In this document: positions 17,258 through 25,830 of the stretch, in pieces
Layout: the number at the start of each line of letters is the position of its first letter
Position numbering within the stretch: position 1 is the first letter of the stretch
Assembly: GCF_001908205.1 (NCBI RefSeq)
Contig: NZ_LGHL01000098.1
Coordinates: 1-64,000 of the forward strand
Direction: 5' to 3'
DNA: 64,000 nt
From: Bradyrhizobium sp. NAS80.1
Lineage (GTDB): Bacteria; Pseudomonadota; Alphaproteobacteria; Rhizobiales; Xanthobacteraceae
Notes under the pieces: model-generated
The model's input: only the letters and a program-made list of their open reading frames with translations
The model's database searches: none
What the model was told of the DNA's origin: nothing
Program-made: the position numbers and the translations under genes

Positions 17258-17268
17258 CGTGCTGGCGA

Positions 17269-17304
17269 GAGGCCCGGATGGCTCGCAAGCGCCATCCGGG
17301 CCTC
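17269..17304 (+). promoter_or_regulatory. 14-bp perfect stem-loop in the operon, 3' of the binding-protein gene
   Basis: GAGGCCCGGATGGC (17269-17282) pairs perfectly with GCCATCCGGGCCTC (17291-17304) over an 8-base loop. No T-run follows. Placed just behind the binding-protein gene, it is likely to block 3' exonucleases or attenuate readthrough, giving more binding protein than ATPase, as known for malE-type operons. Confidence 0.6.
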
Positions 17305-17336
17305 GATCGCGCGCCAATGAGACAAAACAGGACTCC

Positions 17337-18431
17337 ATGGCTAACGTCGAAATCGATAACGTCTCCAAGGCATACGGACCCTACAAGATCATCGAAGGGC
17401 TTGATCTCACCGTGCGCGACGAGGAGTTCGTCGTGCTGGTGGGGCCGTCGGGCTGCGGCAAGACGACGACCCTGCGCATGATCGCGGGGCTGGAGACCGT
17501 CAGCGGCGGCACCATCCGCATCGGCGGCCGTGACGTGACGAACCTTCGCCCCGGCTTGCGCAACTGCGCCATGGTGTTCCAAAACTATGCGCTGTATCCG
17601 CACATGACCGTCGGTGAGAATATCGGCTACGGCATGAAAGTGCGGGGCGAACCGCGCGCCGCCGTCGAAAAGGCCGTCAAGGACGTCGCGCGCGTTCTCA
17701 ACCTCGAGCAATATCTCGATCGCCGCCCCAAGCAATTGTCCGGCGGCCAGCGCCAGCGCGTGGCTATCGGCCGCGCCATCGTGCGCAGCCCGGACGTCTT
17801 CCTGTTCGACGAGCCGTTGTCCAACCTCGATGCCAAGCTCCGGATCGAGATGCGCACCGAGATCAAGGCGCTGCATCGGCGGCTTGCCAAGACCATTGTC
17901 TATGTCACTCACGATCAGGTCGAGGCCATGACCATGGCGGACCGCGTCGTCGTGATGAACGGCGGCCGCATCGAGCAGGCAGCCGATCCGATTACGCTTT
18001 ACGAGAAGCCCGCTAATCTCTTTGTTGCCGGGTTCATCGGCGCGCCCAGCATGAATTTCATCCACGGCGAGATCGTTGCGCGTGATGGAGCGCTGTGCTT
18101 CACCGAGCCGTCCGGCACGATGCTAACGTTGCCGAAAATCCGTGAGGCCGCCTATGCGCGCAGCGTAGGCAAGCCCGTCGTCCTTGGCGTGCGGCCGGAC
18201 CATATTAGCCACCACGGTGCACCGGCCGGTTGCGCGATCCGCATGGTCGTGAAGGATGTTGAGCCGCTCGGTCCCCACACCCTCGTGATCGGAAAGATCG
18301 GCGACGTTCCGTTCACCGCGCAGATGCAAGTCGGCGTCGCCGCGGAGCCGGATCGCCCCTTCGACGTCGCGCTCGATCTCGACAAGGCGCATCTGTTCGA
18401 CAAGTCAACCGGATGCGTCATCACGGCGTGA
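17337..18431 (+). CDS. Carbohydrate ABC importer ATP-binding subunit (UgpC/MalK type)
   Basis: A 364-residue ATPase. Walker A is GPSGCGKTT near residue 37, signature LSGGQRQRVAIGRA, Walker B VFLFDEPLSNLDAKLR and switch His in VYVTHDQVEAM. The C-terminal third is the MalK/TOBE-type domain (VVLGVRPDHISHHG). The ATG at 17337 is chosen because it precedes the conserved first strand (VEIDNVSKAYG). It energises the MalFG-type permeases encoded just upstream and ends the operon. Confidence 0.9.
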   Translation: MANVEIDNVSKAYGPYKIIEGLDLTVRDEEFVVLVGPSGCGKTTTLRMIAGLETVSGGTIRIGGRDVTNLRPGLRNCAMVFQNYALYPHMTVGENIGYGMKVRGEPRAAVEKAVKDVARVLNLEQYLDRRPKQLSGGQRQRVAIGRAIVRSPDVFLFDEPLSNLDAKLRIEMRTEIKALHRRLAKTIVYVTHDQVEAMTMADRVVVMNGGRIEQAADPITLYEKPANLFVAGFIGAPSMNFIHGEIVARDGALCFTEPSGTMLTLPKIREAAYARSVGKPVVLGVRPDHISHHGAPAGCAIRMVVKDVEPLGPHTLVIGKIGDVPFTAQMQVGVAAEPDRPFDVALDLDKAHLFDKSTGCVITA

Positions 18432-18595
18432 TCCAGGGAATTTCGCCGGCAACAACAGGAATTTCGCTTGGGAAGATAAACTGAAGCGCGGCGACTGCCT
18501 TCACGCGACCACCGCGGACCGGAGCTGTCGGCTAGGAATGCTCCAGCATCCCTCCGCCAAAGCGCGGGTGCCTAGCTCCACAACGCGTGGCGTTA

Positions 18596-19405
18596 CTATT
18601 GGTATGCGATCAAGTGTTGGGAGATATCGTCCGCCGCAGCCTTCAGTGCGGGCATATATTTCTTGAGTAGCGCCTTTGGAGAATGGCGCGCCAGATTTGT
18701 GGACAGGTTGATAGCGGCGACCGTGCCGCCGTTAGCGCCGTAGATCGGGACGGCCATGCCGAACGCACCAAGTTCGAGTTCTTCGACAACCATGCTCCAG
18801 CCCTCCAAGCGGACCTTTTCGATTTCGTGTTCGAGCTTGCGAACGTCGGTCACCGTCGTTCGCGTCCATTGACGCCTTTCCGAATTGACCAGCACCGCCG
18901 AGCATTCGTCCTTCGGCAGACCTGCAAGAAGCACGCGTCCCATAGACGTACAGAATGCCGGGATACGACTTCCGGTGGTCAATCCGCGTCGCAGTACGCT
19001 CGTGACCTCGGCGCGTGCGATGTAGAGGACATCTGCGCCGTCGAGCACCGAGATGGCGACGACCTCGTCGGCCTTGCGGGATAGTGTCTCGATCACGGGC
19101 TGCGCCACCTCCCGCAGCGATAGCGACGACAGATACGAAAAGCCCAGTTGAAGAATGCGCGGAGTCAGCATGAAGTCGTCACCCTCCTGGCGTGCCATTC
19201 CAAGAGTGACCAGCGTGTATAACAGGCGGCGGGCGCCGGCCCTCGGCAGATTCGCGTGCCGTGCGACATCGGTGAGGGTTAGCTTGCGGTGATCACCGAA
19301 CGTCGAAATGACGGCGAGCCCCTTCGCGAAAGCTTCGACAAAGGTGTCGCTGCCGCCCGGCCACTTCGAGATGTCTGTCCACGGATCGCTGACACGTACG
19401 GGCAT
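18596..19405 (-). CDS. IclR-family transcriptional regulator (PcaR/PobR-like)
   Basis: A 269-residue regulator. The N-terminal winged helix spans about residues 25-90 (FAKGLAVISTFGDH, LTLTDVARHANLPRAGARRLLYTLVTLGM). The C-terminal effector domain includes LRRGLTTGSRIPAFCTSMGRVLLAG and FGMAVPIYGANGGTVAAINLS. The sequence resembles the subgroup regulating aromatic catabolism (PcaR, PcaU, PobR). It is divergent from the catabolic cluster starting at 19491, with two candidate operators between them, so it most likely controls that cluster in response to a substrate or intermediate. Confidence 0.9.
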   Translation of the reverse strand: MPVRVSDPWTDISKWPGGSDTFVEAFAKGLAVISTFGDHRKLTLTDVARHANLPRAGARRLLYTLVTLGMARQEGDDFMLTPRILQLGFSYLSSLSLREVAQPVIETLSRKADEVVAISVLDGADVLYIARAEVTSVLRRGLTTGSRIPAFCTSMGRVLLAGLPKDECSAVLVNSERRQWTRTTVTDVRKLEHEIEKVRLEGWSMVVEELELGAFGMAVPIYGANGGTVAAINLSTNLARHSPKALLKKYMPALKAAADDISQHLIAYQ

Positions 19406-19442
19406 TATATTGCCAAACCCCTCGGCTTGTGGCTTATCGTTG

Positions 19443-19476
19443 TTCGATAGTCGACTTTAAGTTCGACAGTCGAACA
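19443..19476. promoter_or_regulatory. Two palindromic operator copies between iclR and the catabolic cluster
   Basis: GTTCGACAGTCGAAC (19462-19476) is a perfect palindrome with 7-base arms around one central base. A second copy, GTTCGATAGTCGACT (19443-19457), matches it at 12 of 15 positions, 19 bases upstream. The size and the divergent setting fit IclR-family operators. Confidence 0.65.
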
Positions 19477-19490
19477 TTGGAAGAGGGGAG

Positions 19491-20471
19491 ATGATGCGAC
19501 GATCGTTTAATTTGCTGAAGGTTCTGGCTCTGGGCGCGGCCTGTCTGGCGGCTTCCACCGCGCTGGCCCAGGATTTTCCGAGCCGGCCGATCAAGATCGT
19601 CGTACCCGCCGCGGCCGGCGGCCCCACGCATATCACTGCGCAGATGCTCGCGGAAAAGATGCAGGCATCTCTCGGCCAGCCGGTGATCGTCGAGCCAAAG
19701 CCCGGCGCCGGGAACAATCTTGGCGCGGACTTTGTCGCGAAAAGTGCACCGGATGGTTACACGCTCCTGTTTGCCACAACAGGCACGCACGCGATCAACC
19801 AGACACTGTTCAAGAAGCTGACGTTCGATCCGATCAAGGATTTCGAGCCGGTTTCACTGGTGGTGCAATATCCGCTGATGCTTGTTGTTTCGTCGAGCTT
19901 GCCGGTGAACTCGGTCAAGGAACTGATCGAGTACGCCAAGAAAAATCCCGGAAAGCTCAATCGCGCATCCGGTGGAATGGGTACGTCGATGCATCTGTCG
20001 GGCGAACTGTTCGTCAAGATGGCCGACATCGATGCACCTCACATTCCATACAAGGGCAGTGCGCCTGCGCTCAACGATCTCATGGGCGGACATGTTCAGC
20101 TAATGTTTGACTCCATGATTACGGCCATGCCGCTCGTTGAGGGTGGTCAACTACGCGCGCTGGCAGTCACAGGCAAAAAGCGCTCTCCAGTGCTTCCCAA
20201 CGTGCCAACCATCGCCGAAAGCGGGCTGCCGGACTACGAGGCGACTGGCTGGACCGGCATAGTGGTGCCGGCGGGGACGCCGCGGGATGTCATCATTAAG
20301 CTGAATGGCGCGATCGTGGATGCGATTAGGTCACCCGCTGTGCAGGAGGCATTCAGGAAGCAGGCGGCAGAGCCCGTTGGTTCGTCACCGGAAGAGTTTG
20401 CTGCGTTCATTCGTCAGGAAACCGACAAGTGGGGTGCCACCATTCGCGCCGCGGGCATCAGTGCTGACTGA
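19491..20471 (+). CDS. Tripartite tricarboxylate transporter substrate-binding protein (Bug family)
   Basis: A 326-residue periplasmic binding protein. The signal peptide (LLKVLALGAACLAASTALAQ) leads into the Bug hallmark FPSRPIKIVVPAAAGGPTHI, then GANNLGADFVAKSAPDGYTLL and PYKGSAPALNDLMGGHVQLMFD. Bug proteins bind small carboxylates for TctAB permeases. No TctA or TctB gene lies in the window, so it either uses a permease elsewhere or acts as a sensor. GAGGGGAG precedes the ATG. It is the first gene after the IclR operators. Confidence 0.9.
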   Translation: MMRRSFNLLKVLALGAACLAASTALAQDFPSRPIKIVVPAAAGGPTHITAQMLAEKMQASLGQPVIVEPKPGAGNNLGADFVAKSAPDGYTLLFATTGTHAINQTLFKKLTFDPIKDFEPVSLVVQYPLMLVVSSSLPVNSVKELIEYAKKNPGKLNRASGGMGTSMHLSGELFVKMADIDAPHIPYKGSAPALNDLMGGHVQLMFDSMITAMPLVEGGQLRALAVTGKKRSPVLPNVPTIAESGLPDYEATGWTGIVVPAGTPRDVIIKLNGAIVDAIRSPAVQEAFRKQAAEPVGSSPEEFAAFIRQETDKWGATIRAAGISAD

Positions 20472-20512
20472 CTTTTGTCATCTGTCATTCCTGAATCGGA
20501 AGAAGAGCGCTC

Positions 20513-21565
20513 ATGCTACAATCCCTGGTCTCCGAGAAGAAAATCGATTGTGACGTTCATGTCACATTGCCGACGACAGCGAAGCTGGTGCCGTATCTCG
20601 ACGACTACTGGCGTGAGCAGGTCACTACGCGTGGAATCGATCGTCTGGAACTGACCAGCGACATCTCGAACATCAGTCCGGCCTTGCGGCCGGACTGGAA
20701 GGCGAGCAGCGATGTTGAGACCGTCCGGACTCTGGCGCTGGAACCGTTCGGCACCGATATCGCCATCTGCAACTGCCTTTATGGCGCTCAGGCGGTCTAC
20801 AATGCAGACCTCGCCGTGGCGTTGTGTCGTGCGATGAATGACTGGCTTGCCGAAGAGTTCCTGAGCAAGGACGAACGGCTGCGCGGATCGATCGTCTTAC
20901 CCTGGCAGCATCCGGAGAAGGCCGCGCTGGAAATCGAGCGGCTCGCATCCGACCGGCGATTTGTTCAAGTGTCGATGATCGCCATGGGCGATATGCCGCT
21001 CGGCCGTCGCGCCCTCTGGCCGATCTATGCGGCTGCCGAGGCCCACGGCTTTGCAGTCGGGATTCATGCCGGCACCACCTATCGGTTTGCACCCTGGACC
21101 AATGGATGGCCTTCCTATCACATCGAGGATCAGGCCGCACAAAGCGTCGGTGTGCAGACGCAATTGCTCAGTCTGATTACCGAAGGTGTGTTCGAAGAGT
21201 ACCCGAAGCTGAAGGTCGTGTTGATAGATTCCGGCGTGACATGGCTTCCGCCGTTCCTGTGGCGCATTGACAAGCTTTGGCGAGGCCTGCGGATGGAAGT
21301 CCCCTGGCTCAAGAGGTCTCCAACAGAAATTGTTTCGGAGCATGTACGCCTGACGCTGCAGCCGTTCGATGGTCCCAAAGATGCGCAAGTGATTCAGGAA
21401 TTGGTCGCGCAGATTGGTGAACACATGCTGCTCTTCTCAACCGACTATCCCCGCTGGAATTTCGACGGTACTGACGCCGTGCCGCTAAGAGGGCAACCGG
21501 ATCTGATGCGAAAGCTTCGCACGGAAAATCCATTTGAAACCTACGCTCGGTTGCGGGAGGTCTGA
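20513..21565 (+). CDS. Amidohydrolase-2 family protein (metal-dependent hydrolase or decarboxylase)
   Basis: A 350-residue TIM-barrel protein of the amidohydrolase_2 (PF04909) type. The N-terminal metal motif is IDCDVHVTLP (Asp-x-His), further strands end FAVGIHAGTTYRF and LKVVLIDSGVTWLPPFLWRID, and the late catalytic Asp lies in LFSTDYPRWNFD. Relatives include decarboxylases of aromatic acids and hydrolases of cyclic or meta-cleavage products. Its neighbour at 21567 is a paralogue read in tandem. Exact reaction unknown. Confidence 0.82.
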   Translation: MLQSLVSEKKIDCDVHVTLPTTAKLVPYLDDYWREQVTTRGIDRLELTSDISNISPALRPDWKASSDVETVRTLALEPFGTDIAICNCLYGAQAVYNADLAVALCRAMNDWLAEEFLSKDERLRGSIVLPWQHPEKAALEIERLASDRRFVQVSMIAMGDMPLGRRALWPIYAAAEAHGFAVGIHAGTTYRFAPWTNGWPSYHIEDQAAQSVGVQTQLLSLITEGVFEEYPKLKVVLIDSGVTWLPPFLWRIDKLWRGLRMEVPWLKRSPTEIVSEHVRLTLQPFDGPKDAQVIQELVAQIGEHMLLFSTDYPRWNFDGTDAVPLRGQPDLMRKLRTENPFETYARLREV

Positions 21566-21566
21566 C

Positions 21567-22671
21567 ATGACGGTGATCGAGAGCCCTCAAGTGGGAACCG
21601 CGAGGAAGGTGGATGCCGGAATCATCGATTGCGATATTCATCCGCTTCCGAAGAGCCCCAAGAGCCTGTACCCGTTTCTGGCCAAGCGGTGGCAGGAGCA
21701 TTCCGAGCAATTCGGCGGGCATCTGCGGCAACCCTTCATTAACACGACGCAGTATCCGCGTTCGGCGCCGTTGATTTGCCGCCGCGATGCATGGCCACCA
21801 TCCGGCGGCCCCCCCGGGCTCCGATCTCGACTTCATGCGGGAGCAGCATCTCGATCCGTTTAACATCATCAACGGCATTCTCATCCCGCTGTTCGGAAAC
21901 GTCGGAAGCGAGCGTAACCTCGGCTACGCCGAAGCGCTCGCCACGGCGCACAACGATTGGCAGGTAGCGGAATGGCTGGACAAGGAATCGCGCCTGCGCG
22001 GCACGCTTGTCGTTTCGCAGGACGATCCCGTTGCCGCGGTGAAGGAAATCCAACGCTGCGCACGAGACCGGCGCTTTGTTCAGATCATGTTGGCGCCGCG
22101 CAGCAGCGAGCCGCTCGGGCGGCAACGCTACTGGCCGATCTATGAAGCGGCCGAAGCTCACGACCTGCCGCTTGGCATTCATTCCTATGGCATCGGCGGT
22201 CACGCGTCGACAGGCGGCGGCTGGCCGTCATTCTATATGGAAGAACATTACGCCACCACGATGGGCGGGCCGGCGACCATGAGCAGCCTCGTTCTTGAAG
22301 GCGTGTTCGAGCGTTTCCCCAAGCTCAGGGTTGTTCTGGTGGAAATCGGCTTCGCGTGGGTGCCCAGTTTTGTCTGGCGCATGGATCGTTTGTGGGAGCG
22401 GATGCGCAGCGAAATCCCTCATCTGATTCATCCGCCGTCACATTATGTGAAGCGAAATTTCTGGTACACGACCCAACCGATGGAGGAGCCGGGCAGGCGG
22501 GACGACTTGCGCCGCACTTTCGATTGGGTCGGCTGGGACCGGCTGCTGTTCTCCACCGACTATCCGCATTGGGATCAGGATGATCCTGCGTACGCCTTCA
22601 ACATCAAGCTGACGCCCACAGAGCGCCGACAAATCTGCCGCGACAACGCCGAACAGTTCTACCGGTTCTGA
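21567..22671 (+). pseudogene. Second amidohydrolase-2 family protein, split by a +1 frameshift
   Basis: The first part starts at ATG 21567 and contains the metal motif IIDCDIHPLP near residue 20. The frame breaks in a run of seven C (21809-21815) and continues in the next frame as GSDLDFMREQHLDPFNIING, through GIHSYGIGGHASTGGGW, EIGFAWVPSFVWRMDRLWER and LFSTDYPHWDQDD, to the stop at 22671. Removing one C gives an uninterrupted 367-residue protein paralogous to the product of the gene just upstream. The start overlaps the previous gene's GGGAGG site, so the two are co-translated. Broken gene or sequencing slip; family call is firm. Confidence 0.8.
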
Positions 22672-22673
22672 GC

Positions 22674-23087
22674 ATGCCGAAACATCGTATCGCTTTCGTC
22701 AAGGAAATCCCGCCCGGGAGCAACAAAGTCGTGAACATTCGCGGCCGTGAAATCTGCGTTTTCAACGTGGGTGGTGACTTTTTCGCGCTGCTCAATCGTT
22801 GCCCGCATGAGGGCGCAAAGCTCAGCCGTGGTGTTGTCGTTGGGTTGCCGGAATCGGAAACGCCCGGCTGTTACAAGCTCTCGCGGCCTGGTGAAATTCT
22901 CCGGTGTCCTTGGCACGGGTGGGAATTCGATTTGAAGACAGGCAAGTCGCATTGCGATCCAGAGCGCTTGTTCACGAAGCAATACAAGACGTGCGTCGAG
23001 AACGAGACCGTGGTCGGAGGACGCGAGCTTCAAGCCGAGACATTCCCGGTCGTCGTCGAAGACGCAACGGTCTTCGTTGAAATGTGA
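22674..23087 (+). CDS. Rieske [2Fe-2S] protein
   Basis: A 137-residue soluble protein. The cluster ligands are visible as CPHEGAKL (Cys-x-His) and CPWHGWEFD (Cys-x-x-His), separated by 45 residues including an insert (VVGLPESETPGCYKLSRPGE). This is longer than a classical Rieske ferredoxin (about 105 residues). It starts 2 bases after the amidohydrolase stop. Likely an electron carrier or a partner subunit for the cluster's oxidation step. No Rieske oxygenase alpha subunit with a mononuclear iron site is encoded nearby. Confidence 0.85.
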   Translation: MPKHRIAFVKEIPPGSNKVVNIRGREICVFNVGGDFFALLNRCPHEGAKLSRGVVVGLPESETPGCYKLSRPGEILRCPWHGWEFDLKTGKSHCDPERLFTKQYKTCVENETVVGGRELQAETFPVVVEDATVFVEM

Positions 23088-23133
23088 CCAGCCGTTGCGA
23101 CATTCCCTACAAAATGCACAAGAAGAGAAGACG

Positions 23134-23454
23134 ATGAGCGAAGATGGTTGGCGCGCGATCTGTCAGGGTAGCGATCTCAAAGAGGGCGGGATGTTGCCCT
23201 TCGAGGTCGGCCAGTTTCAGATCGCCCTCTACAAGGTGAACGGCGAGATTTTCGCAACTGACAATGTGTGCACGCATGGCATGGCGCTGCTGACGGACGG
23301 CTTTCTGGATGACGATGTCGTCGAATGTCCGCTGCACGGCGGCAGGTTTAACATCAAGACGGGGCAAGCACTGTGTGAGCCGGTCGATTGCGACGTGAAG
23401 GTGTATGAGATCCGGCAAATCGATAGTCGAATCGAGGTTTTGCTTGGCGAGTAG
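23134..23454 (+). CDS. Rieske-type ferredoxin
   Basis: A 106-residue protein with ligands CTHGMALL and CPLHGGRFN, matching the size of Rieske ferredoxins in multicomponent dioxygenases and NirD-like small subunits. The ATG at 23134 follows AGAAGAGAAG; an upstream ATG at 23077 would add 19 residues of non-family sequence. It likely passes electrons within the same oxidation system as the Rieske protein just upstream. Confidence 0.87.
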   Translation: MSEDGWRAICQGSDLKEGGMLPFEVGQFQIALYKVNGEIFATDNVCTHGMALLTDGFLDDDVVECPLHGGRFNIKTGQALCEPVDCDVKVYEIRQIDSRIEVLLGE

Positions 23455-23775
23455 TTTGACGGACTCGCGTTATTCCAAAGCAAGGAGCAACATGCGACCA
23501 AGGAACGCACCAATGGGATACACGAGGTGCCCAAGTCGAATGACTTGAGGCGTGGACACAGGCCGGCGGGGGCGCTGGTCCGAGGATGAGAGGCTCAAGA
23601 TCATTTTTCTCTTGATATGTCCTCCAAGATGAAGACATATACGTGGGAGTTCGCATCGGCGCGTGCCGATACGTCATATCCCCGATAATGGGGGGCGGGA
23701 CTTCGAAAAACGGAAAGCGGTAGGCTGCAAAGAGCAGGAGCTCGGCGCCCGCCACCAAGACGCTGGAGAAGCGGC
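23455..23775. other. Intergenic region with candidate operator before the monooxygenase gene
   Basis: No gene is seen. Two inverted repeats stand out: ATATGTC (23615-23621) with GACATAT (23634-23640) across 12 bases, and TCAAGA with TCTTGA across 9 bases just before. A short CCCC-GATAAT-GGGG stem follows near 23680. This probably separates two transcription units and holds the promoter for the flavin monooxygenase genes. Confidence 0.45.
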
Positions 23776-25260
23776 ATGGTGAAGACGGGACACGACCATC
23801 TGCAGTCGCTGCGTGATGGCAGATCAGTATACATCGATAGCCAGAAGGTGGAGGACGTCACCGTCCATCACGCCTTCCGAAATTCAGTAGCATCAGCTTG
23901 CGGGCTGTACGATTACCAATCATCTCCGGACAACCTGGAGCGAATGACCTTTGAATCGCCGACGAGCGGCAAGAGGGTCAACCGGCTTTGGCAGCTGCCT
24001 CGGACGAGGGCCGAGCTGATCGAACGCCGCCGCGCCCTCGAGGCATGGGCCGAAACCACATGCGGCATGATTGGGCGTTCGCCGGACCATGTAGGATCGT
24101 CGCTCGCCGCGATGTACATGGGGCGTAAGATCTTCCAACAGTACAATCCGGCCCGTGCCAAGGCGTTGGCGGACTACTTCGAGTATGCGCGGGATAACGA
24201 TCTCTATCTTTCTTATGTTATCATCAACCCGCAAGCCGATCGGTCAAAGACGACGTCTGACCAGCCGGGCGGCGACCTTGTCGCGCGGATTGTAGATGAG
24301 GATACGCAGGGCATCACCATTCGCGGCGCCAAGATGCTCGGCACCAGCACGATCTTTGCCAACGAGCTCATGGTTTCGGGCTTCATGGGCCTGCAGGCCG
24401 GCGAAGAGGATTTCGCCTTCACCGCCATGGTGCCAATGAGCGCGCGAGGTTTGAAGGTGTTCTCGCGCAAGTCATACGAGGCGGCGGCACCGTCGACCTT
24501 CGACAATCCCCTAGCAAGCCGTTTCGATGAGAACGACGCGGTCATCTATTTCGATGACGTGAAGATTCCGTGGGAGCGCGTGCTTGTCCATCGCGACGTT
24601 CAGATGGCGCAAGCACAGTGGTACGACACCCGTGCGCACGTCTACCAGAACTATCAGTGCCAGGTTCGCCTGATGGTCAAGTTGCGGTTCCTCGCGGGCA
24701 TCGCGCGTCGAATCGCGGAAATCAATGGCATCATTAACTACCCAGCCGTGCGCGAAACCCTTGGCCTGCTCGCCGCAAAGATCCAAGGGGTCGAGGGAAT
24801 GGTCATCGCGATGGAAGCGGCCGGTGAACAGTTCGGCGAATACTTTCTGCCGAACCGCGCGATGGTTGCGGCATCGCAGGCGATTTCTCAGCAAATCTAT
24901 CCCGAAGTCATCGAGACCCTACGTACCCTCGCTGGCGGCGGACTCATCATGCTGCCTTCGCGGGCCGAGGATTTTCATAATCCGGAGTTCGCGCGGATCA
25001 TCGAGAAGACGCAACGCTCCTCGATCGTCTCCCCGCAGGAACGCGTGAAATTCTTTAAGCTGGCCTGGGATGCGATCGGTTCGGAGTTCGGTTCGCGCCA
25101 TCACCAGTATGAAATCTTTTACTCGGGCCCGACATTTGTTACGCGCGGGCACGCCTTCAAGGCCTTCGACTGGGATGGCGCGAAAGGCCTCGTGGCCTCG
25201 CTGATGGATTCTTATGACCTGCCTGCCGCGCAAAGCGGTACGGCGGTTGCGGCTGAATGA
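23776..25260 (+). CDS. HpaB-family FADH2-dependent monooxygenase, oxygenase component
   Basis: A 494-residue protein of the 4-hydroxyphenylacetate 3-hydroxylase family. Family segments include MTFESPTSGKRVNRLWQLP, SYVIINPQADRSKT, the substrate/FAD loop ITIRGAKMLGTSTIFANEL, DDVKIPWERVLVHRDVQMAQ and the late TLAGGGLIMLPSR. These enzymes use reduced FAD from a separate reductase, encoded next, to hydroxylate phenols or related rings. Substrate cannot be read from the sequence; HpaB, PvcC and chlorophenol monooxygenases are all possible relatives. Confidence 0.87.
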   Translation: MVKTGHDHLQSLRDGRSVYIDSQKVEDVTVHHAFRNSVASACGLYDYQSSPDNLERMTFESPTSGKRVNRLWQLPRTRAELIERRRALEAWAETTCGMIGRSPDHVGSSLAAMYMGRKIFQQYNPARAKALADYFEYARDNDLYLSYVIINPQADRSKTTSDQPGGDLVARIVDEDTQGITIRGAKMLGTSTIFANELMVSGFMGLQAGEEDFAFTAMVPMSARGLKVFSRKSYEAAAPSTFDNPLASRFDENDAVIYFDDVKIPWERVLVHRDVQMAQAQWYDTRAHVYQNYQCQVRLMVKLRFLAGIARRIAEINGIINYPAVRETLGLLAAKIQGVEGMVIAMEAAGEQFGEYFLPNRAMVAASQAISQQIYPEVIETLRTLAGGGLIMLPSRAEDFHNPEFARIIEKTQRSSIVSPQERVKFFKLAWDAIGSEFGSRHHQYEIFYSGPTFVTRGHAFKAFDWDGAKGLVASLMDSYDLPAAQSGTAVAAE

Positions 25261-25290
25261 CATCGCTGCTCTTTGCGAACGGAGTTTGCG

Positions 25291-25800
25291 ATGTCAAAGA
25301 ACTCGGCTTCTCGGCCGGATGCGGCCGTTACCTTGCGAAGATGCCTCGGCAACTTCGCAACGGGTGTTGCGATCGTCACCTACGATGGACCTGACGGTCC
25401 GCGAGGGCTGACCGTCAACTCGTTCACCTCGGTTTCCCTCGACCCGCCGCTGGTACTCATCTGCGTCGGCATCAACTCCCGTGCGGCTGGTTTGCTTCCC
25501 GGCGCCTCGTTTGCGGTCAACTTCCTGCACGCGCGGCAAGGCGAGTGTGCGCGCCACTTCGCGGGACGCGCCTCCCTGACCTTCGAGCTTGAGTGGCGGC
25601 GCGAATCCGGGTCGCCGCTCCTCGCCGACAGCTTGGCCTGGCTCGCCTGCGAACCATGGTCCGTGCACGAGGCCGGCGATCATCTCATCGTGCTGGGCAG
25701 AGTGGTTGAATTCGGGGCGGGAGATGAGGACCCCCTGTGCTTCTTCCGGGGGGCATTCCAGCAATTCCCGCCACTCTCGATGAGCCCGTCCAGGGCTTAG
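25291..25800 (+). CDS. Flavin reductase (HpaC-like) partner
   Basis: A 169-residue flavin reductase-like protein with the split-barrel FMN/FAD motif: LRRCLGNFATGVAIVTYDG, then GLTVNSFTSVSLDPPLVLIC, then FAVNFLHARQGECARHFAG. It supplies reduced flavin to the HpaB-type oxygenase 30 bases upstream. An in-frame ATG at 25273 would lengthen it by six residues; the ATG at 25291 fits the family better. The C-terminus ends with the usual FFRGAFQQF segment. Confidence 0.87.
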   Translation: MSKNSASRPDAAVTLRRCLGNFATGVAIVTYDGPDGPRGLTVNSFTSVSLDPPLVLICVGINSRAAGLLPGASFAVNFLHARQGECARHFAGRASLTFELEWRRESGSPLLADSLAWLACEPWSVHEAGDHLIVLGRVVEFGAGDEDPLCFFRGAFQQFPPLSMSPSRA

Positions 25801-25830
25801 AGCATCCGCCGTTTTCACGAGGAAACAGAC

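Noticed and set aside
23354..23758. Minus-strand open frame over the second Rieske gene and the following gap
   Set aside because: It overlaps a clear Rieske gene in antisense and its product has no recognisable pattern.
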